Shown here: piece after piece, positions 1 through 10,559 of the stretch | How positions within the stretch are numbered: position 1 is the stretch's first letter | Layout: each line of letters opens with the position of its first letter | From: Meconema thalassinum | Taxonomy: Eukaryota; Arthropoda; Insecta; Orthoptera; Tettigoniidae | Direction of reading: 5' to 3' | DNA: 64,000 nucleotides | Assembly: GCA_946902985.2 (NCBI GenBank) | Contig: OX336389.2 | Coordinates: 1,013,545,441 to 1,013,609,440 of the forward strand | The notes under the pieces: model-generated | The model's input: the letters and a program-made list of their open reading frames with translations, nothing else | Database searches by the model: none | Told to the model about the DNA's origin: nothing | Translations under genes and position numbers: made by a program

Positions 1-966
1 TTTGATACAGTATGTCTAAGAAGTTAACTGACATTTGAGTATTTATTTGTGTTGTTCATGTCAGTGAAGTGTAATTCCGATATCCACGAAATTTATCAAG
101 GTAACAGATTAGTCCCGCATCGTTCATCAAGTATATCGAAAATATTTATTGATAATGTCATTACAGGGCCGTAATTAGCTTTATTGTTTGTTACGAAGGT
201 TCTATTGATTATGACAAAAACCATTAGATACAGGTGAAACATTGGTTGTGAACTGTATTAGGAGAAATGTCTTAGAGGAAGGAAACACAGCGGGATTGTT
301 AGATTCTGTAAATAGTTTGTTAGTATATCGTGCTGGACATGATAATTCGACTAATGTAAATACTTAAATAATTTAATAATTTTTATTAATAATATTGATA
401 TATTTTAGAAACGATAAATGTATAATATAGGGTATCATTTGTTATTAATTACAATTTTATATGATAACAGCTGATCATATCAGACTGTTTGTTGCAACCG
501 AGTCACATGGTGACCATTGAAAGAAACTTTCAGTACTTATTATTTGCTTACAATTTTGTGTATCGAATCCTTTCGCTTGGAAAGTGTATACAGATAGAAG
601 GACTATCTACATTTGTAAAAAAGTATTTTATTTTTAATCTTTAAATATTTTTATTTGTGTCAGTTATTTTTATAGCATGTAAATTTTTATTTAATAAACT
701 TGCAAGCACTGATTAGTTTGCTTGTCCTTTTTATAGAAACTGATCATATTTTCATTTCGCAATCGACATGCGGTAGTGCTACTAGTTGGATACTAAAACT
801 CACTCAGTCTCAACTTCACCGTTCACGCTCGAGATCCGAGTTAGTAGTACTATTGCGTGACCGATATGCGCCGAGGATTACCTAGTTATTCACCTAGTAG
901 GGAAGTGTTGGTTTATCTGGCTGGGTATCATCGTCCGTATAATCCATTCCATCTCAGCGGATATAG
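1..966. other. AT-rich stretch without a recognisable gene
   Basis: No reading frame here resembles a known protein. A 61-codon frame at 700-885 has no recognisable motif and I do not call it. The stretch lies upstream of the PLA2-domain gene and may contain its promoter, but I see no clear TATA box or initiator. Confidence 0.5.
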
Positions 967-975
967 GTGGTGGCT

Positions 976-1626
976 ATGTGGGATTCAGGCATAGTACCTT
1001 GTGAGTGGTTGAGGGACCCTGTATTGAGTGAATTGCAACCATGTCCTCATTATTCTCATTATAATGAAGTGTCCATATCAGAAATACCATCTATCCGACA
1101 GTGTGCAACGTGTGAACTCATGAAATTGTATCACGGAAAGAAAAGTCAGTGTAAAGACCTTGTTTCATCATTCTACGCTTGTCATGGGGAAAGCAGCCAA
1201 CCATCCACGTCGGCCAAGACCAAGAAGAGAAACAACAACAACAACGAGAAGAAAAGTGTATTTCTCCGAGTGAAAAACAAATGTCTAACGTGTACTGGCC
1301 GTGGAATTATTGATAAAGTGATGGCATATCAACCATTTGAAATACACCTACCTGGATATCGCTTTTGTGGACCTGGAACTCCGCTTGATCATCGTTTGAG
1401 GCGTGGGGACATTGGGATCAATCCTTTAGATCATGCATGTCGAAATCATGATGTAGCTTACCATAACAGTGATGCATCATTAAGACGTGTTGCTGATAAA
1501 GTGCTGTTAAACATTGCCAAGCAACAATTAACAGCTTCTGATGCTAGAGTATCAGAAAGGTTGGCAGCATTGATGGTTATTGGTGGTATGAAGAGCAAAT
1601 TACTTTTATCCAGATATGGACTTTAG
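976..1626 (+). CDS. Parvovirus-type phospholipase A2 domain protein of a viral/Polinton-like element
   Basis: This is an uninterrupted 216-codon frame; the first ATG is at 976 (GTG-extended frame from 967). The C-terminal ~95 residues have the calcium-binding loop FCGPGTP, a GDIGIN segment and the catalytic histidine-aspartate pair in RNHDVAYH, the signature of the short PLA2 domain found in parvovirus VP1 and in Polinton/adintovirus virion proteins. In those families the enzyme hydrolyses phospholipids. The N-terminal half carries cysteine pairs (QCATC, KCLTC) and a basic, asparagine-rich linker (KTKKRNNNNN) that could be a nuclear signal. A second PLA2 protein is encoded at 23163-23830 and is clearly different, so this is not a recent duplicate. 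Unlike that one, it lacks a hydrophobic glycine-rich C-terminal extension. It is on the opposite strand to the broken polB nearby. The PLA2 domain is confident; membership of one element with that polB is inferred. Confidence 0.75.
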   Translation: MWDSGIVPCEWLRDPVLSELQPCPHYSHYNEVSISEIPSIRQCATCELMKLYHGKKSQCKDLVSSFYACHGESSQPSTSAKTKKRNNNNNEKKSVFLRVKNKCLTCTGRGIIDKVMAYQPFEIHLPGYRFCGPGTPLDHRLRRGDIGINPLDHACRNHDVAYHNSDASLRRVADKVLLNIAKQQLTASDARVSERLAALMVIGGMKSKLLLSRYGL

Positions 1627-1734
1627 GATTAAGAAATGTAAAAAAATGTACAAACACTGTTATGATTTGAAAAACAAAAACAAAAAACAAGATTCTATGT
1701 TTTTTCTTTTAATTATTATTATTATTATTATCAT

Positions 1735-1885
1735 TATGAATAGCATTAATATTATATTAAACATGACTATAAACAGTATAAACACACACATGGGGAGTCA
1801 GACAGTAATAAAAATATTATTATTATTATGAATAAGCATTAATATTATATTAAACATGACTATAAACAGTATAAACACACACAGA
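1735..1885. repeat. Tandem duplication of about 90 bp next to an ATT microsatellite
   Basis: An (ATT)n run is followed by a block beginning gcattaatattatatt and ending with a CA-rich stretch, repeated almost unchanged about 90 bp downstream. It is non-coding and lies just after the PLA2 gene. Confidence 0.7.
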
Positions 1886-2502
1886 GAGACCGACATACAC
1901 CATAGGAATAGGATTATAACATGAACCTACGATGATAACTATTTGAATGGGTGACACAATGATTTTCCTAGTTCATACAAAAATATCATGGCACCCCTCA
2001 TGCAAGACGGTCACAAGTTTAAAGAAGATATTTTTTTTAAGTAGGTGGTACTTATCAATGTCTATCATCATCAACTTTGTGTTCTGCAAAAAACGGTTAC
2101 CATTGAAATCCAATCCATAATCATTGTACGGTAAAGAATAGAAAACTGTCCTAACTGAAAAGTATTTTTTTTATTAAAACACGTAATGATTATCCGAAAA
2201 AGAACTTTTGTATGCTATGGCTATGCTAAGACCATGCTACAAGTGAGTCATACGTTACTTTGACTTTTATGGAGTCAATAGTTATATATTCGTTTTTCTA
2301 TTAGTTCAAAATCTTTTTTAATGCTTTTACTGAAAAAGTGTCCTTTTTTTGACTTGTGGCCGTCTTGCGTCAGGGGCGCAACATGTTCAAGCGCCCCCTA
2401 GGGTATAACGTTTCCTCTTAGTTTAATGAAACATTGTCAATAAAAATTCAAAACAAAAAAGACATGTTCATATAGTGACATGGAAAAACTGAAAACCATT
2501 AA
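1886..2502. other. AT-rich intergenic stretch
   Basis: I see no coding frame and no structural RNA here. It separates the PLA2 gene from the tandem repeats at 2503. Confidence 0.4.
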
Positions 2503-2705
2503 GACATGGGACTTAGCCATGATAATGATGGTAATGCAGCATAAGGCTGAAAAAATCATGCTTGTGGTGAACTTAAACAAATTAACACATGGGACTTAGC
2601 CATGATGATGGTTACACAGCATAAGGCTTAAAAAAAATCACGCTTGTGGTGAACTTAAAGAAATTAACACATGGGACTTAGCCATGATGATAGTTAAACA
2701 ACAAC
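2503..2705. repeat. Three-copy tandem repeat, period about 83 bp
   Basis: The phrase acatgggacttagccatgat recurs near 2503, 2587 and 2669, with the conserved partner words cataaggct and cttgtggtgaacttaaa inside each complete unit. The third unit is partial. No coding potential is seen. Confidence 0.8.
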
Positions 2706-2829
2706 AACAGTTAACAAGGTCTAGCAGTACAGCGCCGAGATTTAATTTTGTTATATGTATTAAAAATTATGAATTAAGCCTAGGATCGCCTACGGTTAGG
2801 GTTATTACTGTTTTTAACAGTATACTGTT

Positions 2830-3153
2830 TTAACAGTATGTGTTAATTTTCAATTTTTTTAAACGTAGGATAAATCGATCATTGTTTTGACCCTCATAAA
2901 TCAAATAAACTGGTTGACTACTAGCATTGACATCCTTAAGAAGATGATCAGACACGTTATTAAAACGCGAAAGAATAAATGTCTCAAAATCTTCACAAAT
3001 GCAAAGAGCGTGGTCACCAAATTTAATTTTTAATTTTTCAATTTTATTAATGCGAAATGGTATATGCATGGGCAAGTCACTGATCTTCTTGCGTTCAACA
3101 CCACAGGCTTGTCCTATATAGCATTGATACCATCCATTGTAGTCTATAAGCAA
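2830..3153 (-). CDS. Orphan ORF in the left element
   Basis: A 107-residue minus-strand frame with an ordinary amino-acid mix (CYIGQACGVERKK near the start, QPVYLIYEGQNNDRF near the end) that I do not recognise. It is one of several short, possibly truncated minus-strand frames between the PLA2 gene and the broken polB. Its orientation matches the polB, which suggests these are leftovers of one element. There is no signal peptide or membrane segment. It could be a fragment of a larger broken gene. Confidence 0.3.
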   Translation of the reverse strand: MLIDYNGWYQCYIGQACGVERKKISDLPMHIPFRINKIEKLKIKFGDHALCICEDFETFILSRFNNVSDHLLKDVNASSQPVYLIYEGQNNDRFILRLKKLKINTYC

Positions 3154-3299
3154 AAAGAGCGTAACTATTACACTCTACTCTAAACGTTATTACAACAACA
3201 ACAACAACAACAACAACTATAACTTTGCCTAATCATCAAAGTGTGTAGAGTGTCGTCTTTGTTTCATATTGTTGATAAAAAAAAAATCTCTTTTATTTA

Positions 3300-3660
3300 A
3301 AGCAATATCTTAATGCCTGGTGGTGTATGGAGTATTTGATAAATTGACAAATATATAATAACGTCTGTAGGGGGTGCGCGATAAATTTTGAACAAGCATT
3401 AACAACCAGTTTTTCTGTGTTTGATCATCCACATGACGTAAATACGAGTACTCTTCTAAATGCCAATCATCATGAATAAGAAAATTTAACTCGCCGTCGT
3501 TATCACATCCATTAATAGCTATAAGTGTGTTTCATTCCAAGGCCCTCTTATCATAAAAGTATCATTCTTTAAAACTGGAAGAAGCAACAACTCTTTTGCT
3601 GGACATGGACTATGGTGTCTGCAATATGTTCATTCGCTCGACGGTACATATTCATGTTTT
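3300..3660 (-). pseudogene. Broken orphan gene fragment in the left element
   Basis: Reading the minus strand gives a coherent amino-acid sequence spread over two frames, with KELLLLPVLKN early and WHLEEYSYLRHVDDQTQ and YYIFVNLSN later, broken by a frameshift or stop near 3525. The pattern 'basic-LL-hydrophobic-P' also occurs at 3994-4212 (KQLLVVPLQET), and 'Y-hydrophobic-FVN' occurs at 4301-4606 (YVFVNMTG), so these frames may be diverged relatives or pieces of duplicated genes. Function unknown. Confidence 0.3.
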
Positions 3661-3993
3661 CTAAAGAAAACAATGCAAAGGATTTTTAAAGTTATTTTAA
3701 AATAAAATAAAAACTATTACATGTATTTTTTTAAAATACCAAAGGTCTTGTTTTAAATGACAATATACTATCGTCTTAATTTAAAAAAAGGATCTTTGTC
3801 ATGTACGTATCACGATGGGGTTTTAGTAAATTTAGTCAGTGAATAAAAGGATCCTTGTCCGTTATTACTATTTAAACCGTTCATCTTTTTTTAACATGGA
3901 TTAAACATAACTATATTTGTATCGAGCATGGTCTAGTGATGAGACACAAAAGAGTAGCCATTCCCACTGTTTTTCCGTATTTTTAAAATATGG

Positions 3994-4212
3994 TTAATAG
4001 GCAAACGGAACCAACCCTCCATTGTTTTTAATCAAAAATATTTGTTTTCTATCATTGATAAAATTAAAAACAAGACTTTTATTTAAAGGTTTCTTATGGT
4101 ATATAACATGATTAATAGCTAATGTTTCTTGAAGTGGAACAACAAGGAGTTGTTTATTTTTAGACGTAATGAAATGATCTTGAACTTCAGAGCAAAGGAT
4201 TTCATAGATCAT
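3994..4212 (-). CDS. Orphan ORF in the left element
   Basis: A 72-residue frame beginning MIYEILCSEVQDHF with no recognised domain. It shares a short hydrophobic pattern (LLVVPLQ, then FLIKNNG) with the broken frame at 3300-3660, hinting at a small duplicated gene family. The call rests on composition and shared orientation only. Confidence 0.25.
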   Translation of the reverse strand: MIYEILCSEVQDHFITSKNKQLLVVPLQETLAINHVIYHKKPLNKSLVFNFINDRKQIFLIKNNGGLVPFAY

Positions 4213-4300
4213 TTTTTTCTAAAAACATAAAAAGAGAACGTTAAGTTATTATTATTATTTCTTATCTAAACATGTTATTATTGGTATTACTATTCTTCTC

Positions 4301-4606
4301 TTACATGGGAGGATCTATGATTTGGGGCATGAGCCGACCCGTCATATTTACAAAAACGTATGCATATTGACAATGGTCGCATGACCATTCCATAACCTCT
4401 TGATAGAACAAAAGTAAAATAATAAGACTATCATTCCACTGCTTGTACCCTACTTCTAAAAGTTTTAATTCATTTTGTTGGATTTCAACCAAAACATAAA
4501 CTTGAAAATTGTTTAGCAGCATATGTTTTAACAATATTAATCGATGATCATCTTCAAGATTTGTTGGAGGTAAATTCATGCCTCTGTTTTGAATAGGAAT
4601 TAGCAT
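4301..4606 (-). CDS. Orphan ORF in the left element
   Basis: A 101-residue frame with a hydrophobic, leucine-rich middle (SLIILLLFYQEVM) followed by CDHCQYAYVFVN. I know no homologue. It lies 89 bases upstream (minus sense) of the 3994-4212 frame. The Cys-x2-Cys could bind metal, but that is speculation. Confidence 0.25.
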   Translation of the reverse strand: MLIPIQNRGMNLPPTNLEDDHRLILLKHMLLNNFQVYVLVEIQQNELKLLEVGYKQWNDSLIILLLFYQEVMEWSCDHCQYAYVFVNMTGRLMPQIIDPPM

Positions 4607-4681
4607 ATAATCCCCCAGTTGGACAAGTCGTATATTCCTTCTACTTTAGATTCCGGCATAGTCCGTATTGACAAGAGATTA

Positions 4682-4745
4682 TAAACCAATATAGTACAAT
4701 ATATTTCCGTCAATCATTACCAAATAATTGTACTATATTGGTTTA
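4682..4745. repeat. Perfect 19-bp inverted repeat with 26-base loop
   Basis: The arm taaaccaatatagtacaat (4682-4700) has an exact inverted partner at 4727-4745. The hairpin lies in a stretch of about 400 bases (4607-5016) with no other feature. It could be a terminator-like hairpin, a small MITE remnant or an old element junction. Confidence 0.7.
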
Positions 4746-5016
4746 CAAGTCGTATATCACGACCAACTATTTCAGCAAATGCACACTATATACTGTCAAT
4801 TAAAAATAGTATCAAACAGATACTTGTCAGTATGACCATGCTGCTGCATGCACATCAAAGTAAAGTTAACACTATTGATTGAATAAGCCATGTCTATACA
4901 AAATAAAAATTAACTAAGTGTAAATAAAATTTAAAAAATAGCCAAATGTTTTAAAAGTCGTGTTGACTCAAGCCGAATGGATATGATTTTTTTACTTGTT
5001 TGTTACACCCCTCATT

Positions 5017-5490
5017 CTATGAGGTGAATATTGATAGGTAACGCAAGAGAGAGTTGATTAAACGCTTGTTGACGATAGCGGGAAATTTGTAAAAATGAAA
5101 GCAAAACATGCTAGATTTTATGGGAAAATGGACATTGAACAAAGGTTTTGAACATAGTGCACACCAAAAATCAGGGAAATAATCTTCATCAGCCAATTTC
5201 ACAATGACTTCTTTCATGGTCATTCCGTACCATGATTTGTAAATGACTTCAGCGGATGAATTATTTTGAATATCAAAATGGGTTATACAGGTTTTACAAT
5301 AATGACCTGGAAAATTCAACATTTGAACACGTTCAATAATAGAGTCGTAATAAATGGTATCCACTCGTACTTTGGTGTTTTTATAGTCAGAAGGGTAAGC
5401 TACCCTTTTTCGATCAAGATAGACCATCGTGGAATATTCATTAAAAGTAGCATGTTTTGTCACTATAAACGCATCTTCATTATTGGCCAT
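5017..5490 (-). CDS. Orphan Cys-x2-Cys protein in the left element
   Basis: A 157-residue frame with a true ATG start (MANNEDAF). Two Cys-x2-Cys pairs are visible, one in HYCKTCITHF and one in FWCALCSKPL, about 50 residues apart, an arrangement that could form a zinc-binding fold. No catalytic motif is recognised. It lies directly downstream of the broken polB on the same strand and is the longest and best-looking orphan frame of the left element. No homology can be claimed. Confidence 0.45.
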   Translation of the reverse strand: MANNEDAFIVTKHATFNEYSTMVYLDRKRVAYPSDYKNTKVRVDTIYYDSIIERVQMLNFPGHYCKTCITHFDIQNNSSAEVIYKSWYGMTMKEVIVKLADEDYFPDFWCALCSKPLFNVHFPIKSSMFCFHFYKFPAIVNKRLINSLLRYLSIFTS

Positions 5491-8400
5491 GATTCAATCT
5501 GTAAAGTATAAGTTTAATTTTACTATGAGAATAAAAAAAACTGTTCACTGTCTGTCCCCTAACTAAAAGCCATAAAGAAAATGAAAATTAATCAAAAAAT
5601 ACAACAACTAATACTAGTAAATTAAATGTCATTCTGTCTGTGTGCTTAACGTGTCTACATGCTGTGTGTGTATGTATACCACAACAAAACCAAACGCTTT
5701 ACTTGGTGTATACAACATCAACAACAATTACTTGTTGTAGCCAAAAGGAAAGCTTGTCATCATATCCTGACACCACTCTCGTTTATTATCTAACAAGGTG
5801 AGCGTTTGCTTTCGTTGTTTCAATAAAATAAATCATGTTTTTTCGAGAGGATTCTAATATGACTGTGGAACTTTGACGTGTTGGTCTGAAGGACATTTAA
5901 ATAATTATGAACACGAAGACGTTTAACCACAGGCTGGCTTATGTCTTTTGCTCGCTTGGATTCTGTTTCAACCATTAACCTAAAACTATACATCTTGGGT
6001 ACGAGGCTAACAATCTCTGTCATTATGGTATCATCGCATTTATCTTTCATTAAACCAAATGGGAATATTAAACACATCATCCTTACTAAACGATGAGGTG
6101 TCAAACCATTCACTAAGTTCCCTCATAGCGACATACGAGTTACAATCACGGATATGGTAAATTAAGCTGTCCGTGTCTGTATATAGCAAAGAGACGTTGC
6201 CAAAACGTTGCTCTGCAAAGCCATAGTGAAATTTATACATATGCAATTTTCAAAAATCCAAAATAACTAGCCCCAAATAGATAGGTTTTTAATATCAACT
6301 TTAGTTTTCGACATTTCAACTGGCACCAGGTCATTATGAATAATTTTCAATGATTTGAAATTTGGCTTTGCAGTGTACTTTTGTGCCCCCCCCCCCCCCC
6401 TCCCCCTGCCAGGTATTGACCAATTTAATGTCCCGATATTGACTTAACGTTTTCCAGACTCTTTCCATAAATGCAGTTGTTCATGAGTTTAAAAAATTGA
6501 TTTCAAACTGCTGAGTCGCACTTTGCCGGTGACTGGTGTTCAAATCCATGTACCGTTTCAACCACGGGTTCTGAGCAAAAAATACCTCTATGGAGTTTTT
6601 TCAACGTTAAGCCCTGGGCTAAACATTCCACCAACATGTTAATGTGTAACACATAGCAATTTTTATCGTACAGTCTCCCCATCAATTTTTCCTATTTGAC
6701 TTTACTTTGAGGAGGAACCATTTTCTCTAAACAAAAAGGAAAATCGCCATGTTTCTCTCTCGGGCATGTGGGATAGGTTAGGTCTTCTAAAATAACACCC
6801 ACGTCTTTCTGCATAGCAGCAGTAAAGACATTGAAATTTTCCTGAGAAAGCCAGGCAAAGTCTTTGTGAGGCAGAGGTTGACTCATGGCATGACCATACA
6901 AATTATTGACGTCATAATACATGAGATAGGAGACAGGTATCTCAGGACAATAAAAAGGAATGTATGGATTATTTACCTTTGCATACCTCTGGTTTAGGGA
7001 AACAAATCCTCCACGGATCCTTTTTTCAATCATTAATAACATGTCGGGATCCATTAATAAATCAAGCACAACATTTGTGTACTGTAGTGCCGCATCCCAC
7101 GAAAGGCCTGGGCTGGTAAAAATAATGGCCAGGGTCCAGGCCGTATATGGTATGGCACAATTGTCGGAACTTTACAAATACGTCCGTCAATAAAAGTACG
7201 TCTAGTTTCAGGTAATGCATAGCATATTCACCAAGGGTCTTTATGTTAACGCACCTGGTAAGCATGAGCATAATCTTCATCCGATATCGTGCTTTGCGTG
7301 AGCTGAGAAAATAATTTCTCTTGTGGAGGTAAACATGTCTCCTTAAGCACATCCTAGCTTCCCACGTAATCGTCGGGAAATATACCTTTACGAATACACA
7401 ATTTAAACTGTTGTGTATTGGTAAAATGAGATTGCGTGTATTTCAACTCGTTTTCACTCAAGCTATTTACTAGGCTGTCAATCGAACATGACATAAATTT
7501 AAACGAGTCTAGAAAGCGAATGCACAAGTTCTCCCTCCACCATGAAAGGGAGGTAAAACTTTCGTGGTTTTGAGGTAAAATACTAAATGTTTCTTTATCT
7601 AAATGGACAAACTCCTTAATGATAAAGTGAAGGTCATACCCACTCAGGTTGTGAAAGAACACACTCAAAACGTGAGGTGCATGGTAATTCACATTGCACA
7701 GCCTGTGGGCTGGCCCTCTAAACCGCCCTGTGAAGTGGCAGTGATCACGGACCGTGTCTTCAGCACTAACGAGCGGTTTCTCACAAATATGGCAAGTGGT
7801 GGCATGTTCATACACTTTAAGCTGAATATCATTTAAATGCATAGGTACAGGGTTCTCCAATAACCTCTATACCTCATCCGCTAATGATGCCATCTGCTTT
7901 ACAACCACTGTGCACAATCTGATCCTTAATAGCAATGATACTGTGATTTTGACTTATCAAAATTGCACACCACATGATAGGTGACAGCAAACAGTTCATG
8001 TTTTTGCACTTCATATGTTGAGCTTGTATTGGGGTTAGGTTCGAAACCTTGGAGAGGGACAGTTAATGCTTCAAAATCAGCATAAACAACGAATGGCACC
8101 ATATCTTCTTTATGTATGGCTTTAAATTTCAGAACTGTGTCATTCCCTTTCGGCAATACAAACTTTACTGCTGGCTGTGTTCCACAGTCCTGCGTATGCC
8201 GTTCTAACAAATCAGAGGTTGTAAAGTACTGTAGGCAGCGATTGCAAATATGCTTTGTATGCTCGTGCTTAGACAGCTGGCTGCATACTAGTTTACCTAG
8301 ATTTTTAATCAAACAATTGTGATTTTTATTCCCATCAGACAAAAACAACAAATGAATATGATGTTGTTTTGGCTTTTTCGTGGCGTATAATGGACCGACA

Positions 8401-8773
8401 ATGTTGGTCCCTTCCACGCTGTATACCATAAATTAATAATCAATATTATCCTGTTCACACCTATGTATTTTATCTAAACGCAAGGGGAATGAAACGTGTG
8501 ATAGAATCAGAGTTTGTTTTAAGTGGTCAACCATTTCTTTGTACTCTCCTGGCAAATGACCATTTCCGTCTTGAGAGGGCTGCAAAAAACTTGCAAGACA
8601 CCACAAAATACAATAATCGTTTCTGTCGTGAATATTCACAATTGCCTTTTTCGAAGCTATCGGCTTCGGTGTTGGAATAAAGCTTGACCCTACGTTTAGC
8701 GGATTGTATTTGCAAATATTGATTTACAAGTGGTGAATTCTCTCTAAGGCCAAGCCACTGGGCCCATTCTGCT

Positions 8774-10239
8774 ACACACATCAAAAAAAGTTTTGCATCA
8801 CCTCGGTTCCCAGATCTCCGGCATATAGACGTTGACTGTGTATATTGTATCAAAGATACAGTCCCTTTGACTGTTCATAGATGTCACTAAAACTGCTCAA
8901 AGATGTAAACAACCATGCATGAGCAGGGCCTATTAGACGGAGGGGGTACGATAGCCGATCAGTTCCAGTCATTCCACCAGGACGAAGGTACGCTGCTCAT
9001 GTTGTCTGTAGTTCTACCATGCCTAGAAGGTCAATACCGCAGTTCGATCGCGTCCGCATTGTTACTTTGTGTCAAGAAGGGCTCTCAACAAGGGAAGTTT
9101 CCAGGCGTCTCAGAGTGAACCAAAGCGATGTTGTTCGGACATGGAGGAGGTACAGAGATACAGGAACTGTCGATGACAGGCCTCGCTCAGGCCGCCCAAG
9201 GGCTACTACTGTAGTGGATGACCGCTACTTACGGATTGCCGCTCGGAGGAACCCTGACAGCAATGCCACCATGTTGAATAATGCGTTTCGTTCAGCCACA
9301 GGACGTCGTGTTTCAACTCAAACTGTGCGCAATAGGCTGCATGATGCGCAACTTCACTCCCGACGTCCATGGCGAGGTCCAGCTTTGCAACCCCGACACC
9401 ATGCAGCGCGGTACAGATGGGCCCAACAACATGCTGAATGGACCCCACAGAATTGGCATCACGTTCTCTTCACCGATGAGTGTCGCATATGCCTTCAACC
9501 AGACAATCGTCGGAGACGTGTTTGGAGGCACCCTGGTCAGGCTGAACGTCTTAGACACACTGTCCAGCGAGTGCAGCAAGGTGGTGGTTCCCTGATGTTT
9601 TGGGGTGGCATTATGTGGGGCCGACGTACGCCACTGGTGGTCATGGAAGGCTCCGAAACGGCTTTACGATACCTGAATGACATCCTCCGACCCATAGTGC
9701 ACCCATATCGGCAGAATATTGGAGAGGCATTTGTCTTCATGGACGACAATTCTCGACCTCATCGTGCACATCTTGTGAATGCGTTCCTTCAAGATAACGA
9801 CATCGCTCGACTACAGTGGCCAGCATGTTCGCCAGACATGAACCCTATCGAACATGCCTGGGATATGTTGAAAAGGGCTGTTTATGGACGTCTTGACCCA
9901 CCAACCACTCTGAGAGATTTACGCCGAATTGTCGTTGAGGAGTGGGACAATTTGGACCAACAGTGTCTTGATGAACTTGTGGATAGTATGCCACGACGAA
10001 TACAGGCATGCATCAATGCAAGAGGACGTGCTACTGGGTATTAGAGGTAGTGGTGTGTACTGCAATCTGGACCACAAATGCTGAAAGTCTAGCTGTATGA
10101 TGGTACAACATGCAATGTGTGGGTCTCATGAGCAATAAAACGAGCTGAAATGTTGTTTGTGTTGATCTCTATTCCCTTTGTATTTAAAGGTTCCGGAACT
10201 CTTGGAACCGAGGTGATGCAAAACCTTTTTTGATGTGTG
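8774..10239 (+). mobile_element. Complete Tc1-like DNA transposon (1,466 bp)
   Basis: The element is flanked by TA dinucleotides (8772-8773 and 10240-10241), the canonical Tc1/mariner target duplication. Its ends are 36-bp inverted repeats beginning cacacatcaaaaaa and reading through gcatcacctcggttcc, with one mismatch between them. One uninterrupted transposase frame fills the interior. It sits within the N-terminal part of the left polB pseudogene, so it arrived after that element. Confidence 0.95.
9019..10044 (+). CDS. Tc1-like transposase, DD34E, apparently intact
   Basis: This 341-residue frame has the expected length for a Tc1-family transposase. Residues 1-110 form two helix-turn-helix DNA-binding regions (REVSRRLRVNQSDVVRTWRR) with a GRPR hook (SGRPRA) near residue 60. 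The DDE catalytic core shows Asp153 in LFTDE, Asp243 in MDDNSRPH and Glu278 in NPIEHAWD, with 34 residues between the last two. The enzyme would cut and paste the element at TA sites in the nucleus. I see no stop, frameshift or missing catalytic residue, so this copy could encode an active protein. GC content is higher than in the surrounding DNA, as expected for a recent insertion. Confidence 0.95.
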   Translation: MPRRSIPQFDRVRIVTLCQEGLSTREVSRRLRVNQSDVVRTWRRYRDTGTVDDRPRSGRPRATTVVDDRYLRIAARRNPDSNATMLNNAFRSATGRRVSTQTVRNRLHDAQLHSRRPWRGPALQPRHHAARYRWAQQHAEWTPQNWHHVLFTDECRICLQPDNRRRRVWRHPGQAERLRHTVQRVQQGGGSLMFWGGIMWGRRTPLVVMEGSETALRYLNDILRPIVHPYRQNIGEAFVFMDDNSRPHRAHLVNAFLQDNDIARLQWPACSPDMNPIEHAWDMLKRAVYGRLDPPTTLRDLRRIVVEEWDNLDQQCLDELVDSMPRRIQACINARGRATGY

Positions 10240-10559
10240 TATTTTTCAAATTTATTCATGAGAGCCTTAACAGCGGTACTGCTCCTACCAGCTTTCTAAA
10301 TTATCTGATACAGGCAATTCCCGCATATTAGTACAAAGATTAAATTCATGTCTTTCTTCCATGTTATTTTTTTTAATGCAAATTCGCACAGTAGTTCCAT
10401 ATTTATTTTAAAAGCGTGATGACATCTCAATTTGTTTTCACTCTCATTCTTATAAATATTAAAACAGGATTCTACAAGCTCATTAGGGGACAGAAAATGG
10501 TTGACGTTTTCAATTCAACCTGAGCAGACGCGACTTTTGAAACACTTGGCTAACGGTTA

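Larger units (their letters stand above)
5820..10530 (-). pseudogene. Broken protein-primed DNA polymerase B (Polinton type), left element
   Basis: Pieces of a family-B, protein-primed DNA polymerase lie in order on the minus strand. An N-terminal part is at about 10530-10242 (beyond the inserted transposon) and 8770-8433. The exonuclease aspartate-glutamate motif is YADFEA (8429-7926). The zinc-binding linker HICEKPL...VRDHCHFTGR is at 7860-7354. Motif A, DVNNLYGHAM, is at 7069-6692, motif B, MNNCIYGK, near 6470, and motif C, YTDTDSLIY, at 6246-6040. These pieces lie in different frames with stops between, and a Tc1-like element interrupts the N-terminal region at 8774-10239. A poly-C run lies near 6394-6410. 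The polymerase would have copied a linear genome from terminal proteins. It is diverged from the polB at 24-39 kb and much more decayed. Confidence 0.85.

Noticed and set aside
2503..2705. Possible CRISPR-like array
   Set aside because: The units are about 83 bp with no distinct spacers; this is a plain tandem repeat in a eukaryotic sequence.
6390..6412. Poly-C run as a telomere or structural element
   Set aside because: It is a single homopolymer inside a polB pseudogene, best seen as slippage.
9206..9749. Other-frame ORFs within the intact Tc1 transposase
   Set aside because: They overlap the clear DD34E frame and result from its GC-rich codon pattern.
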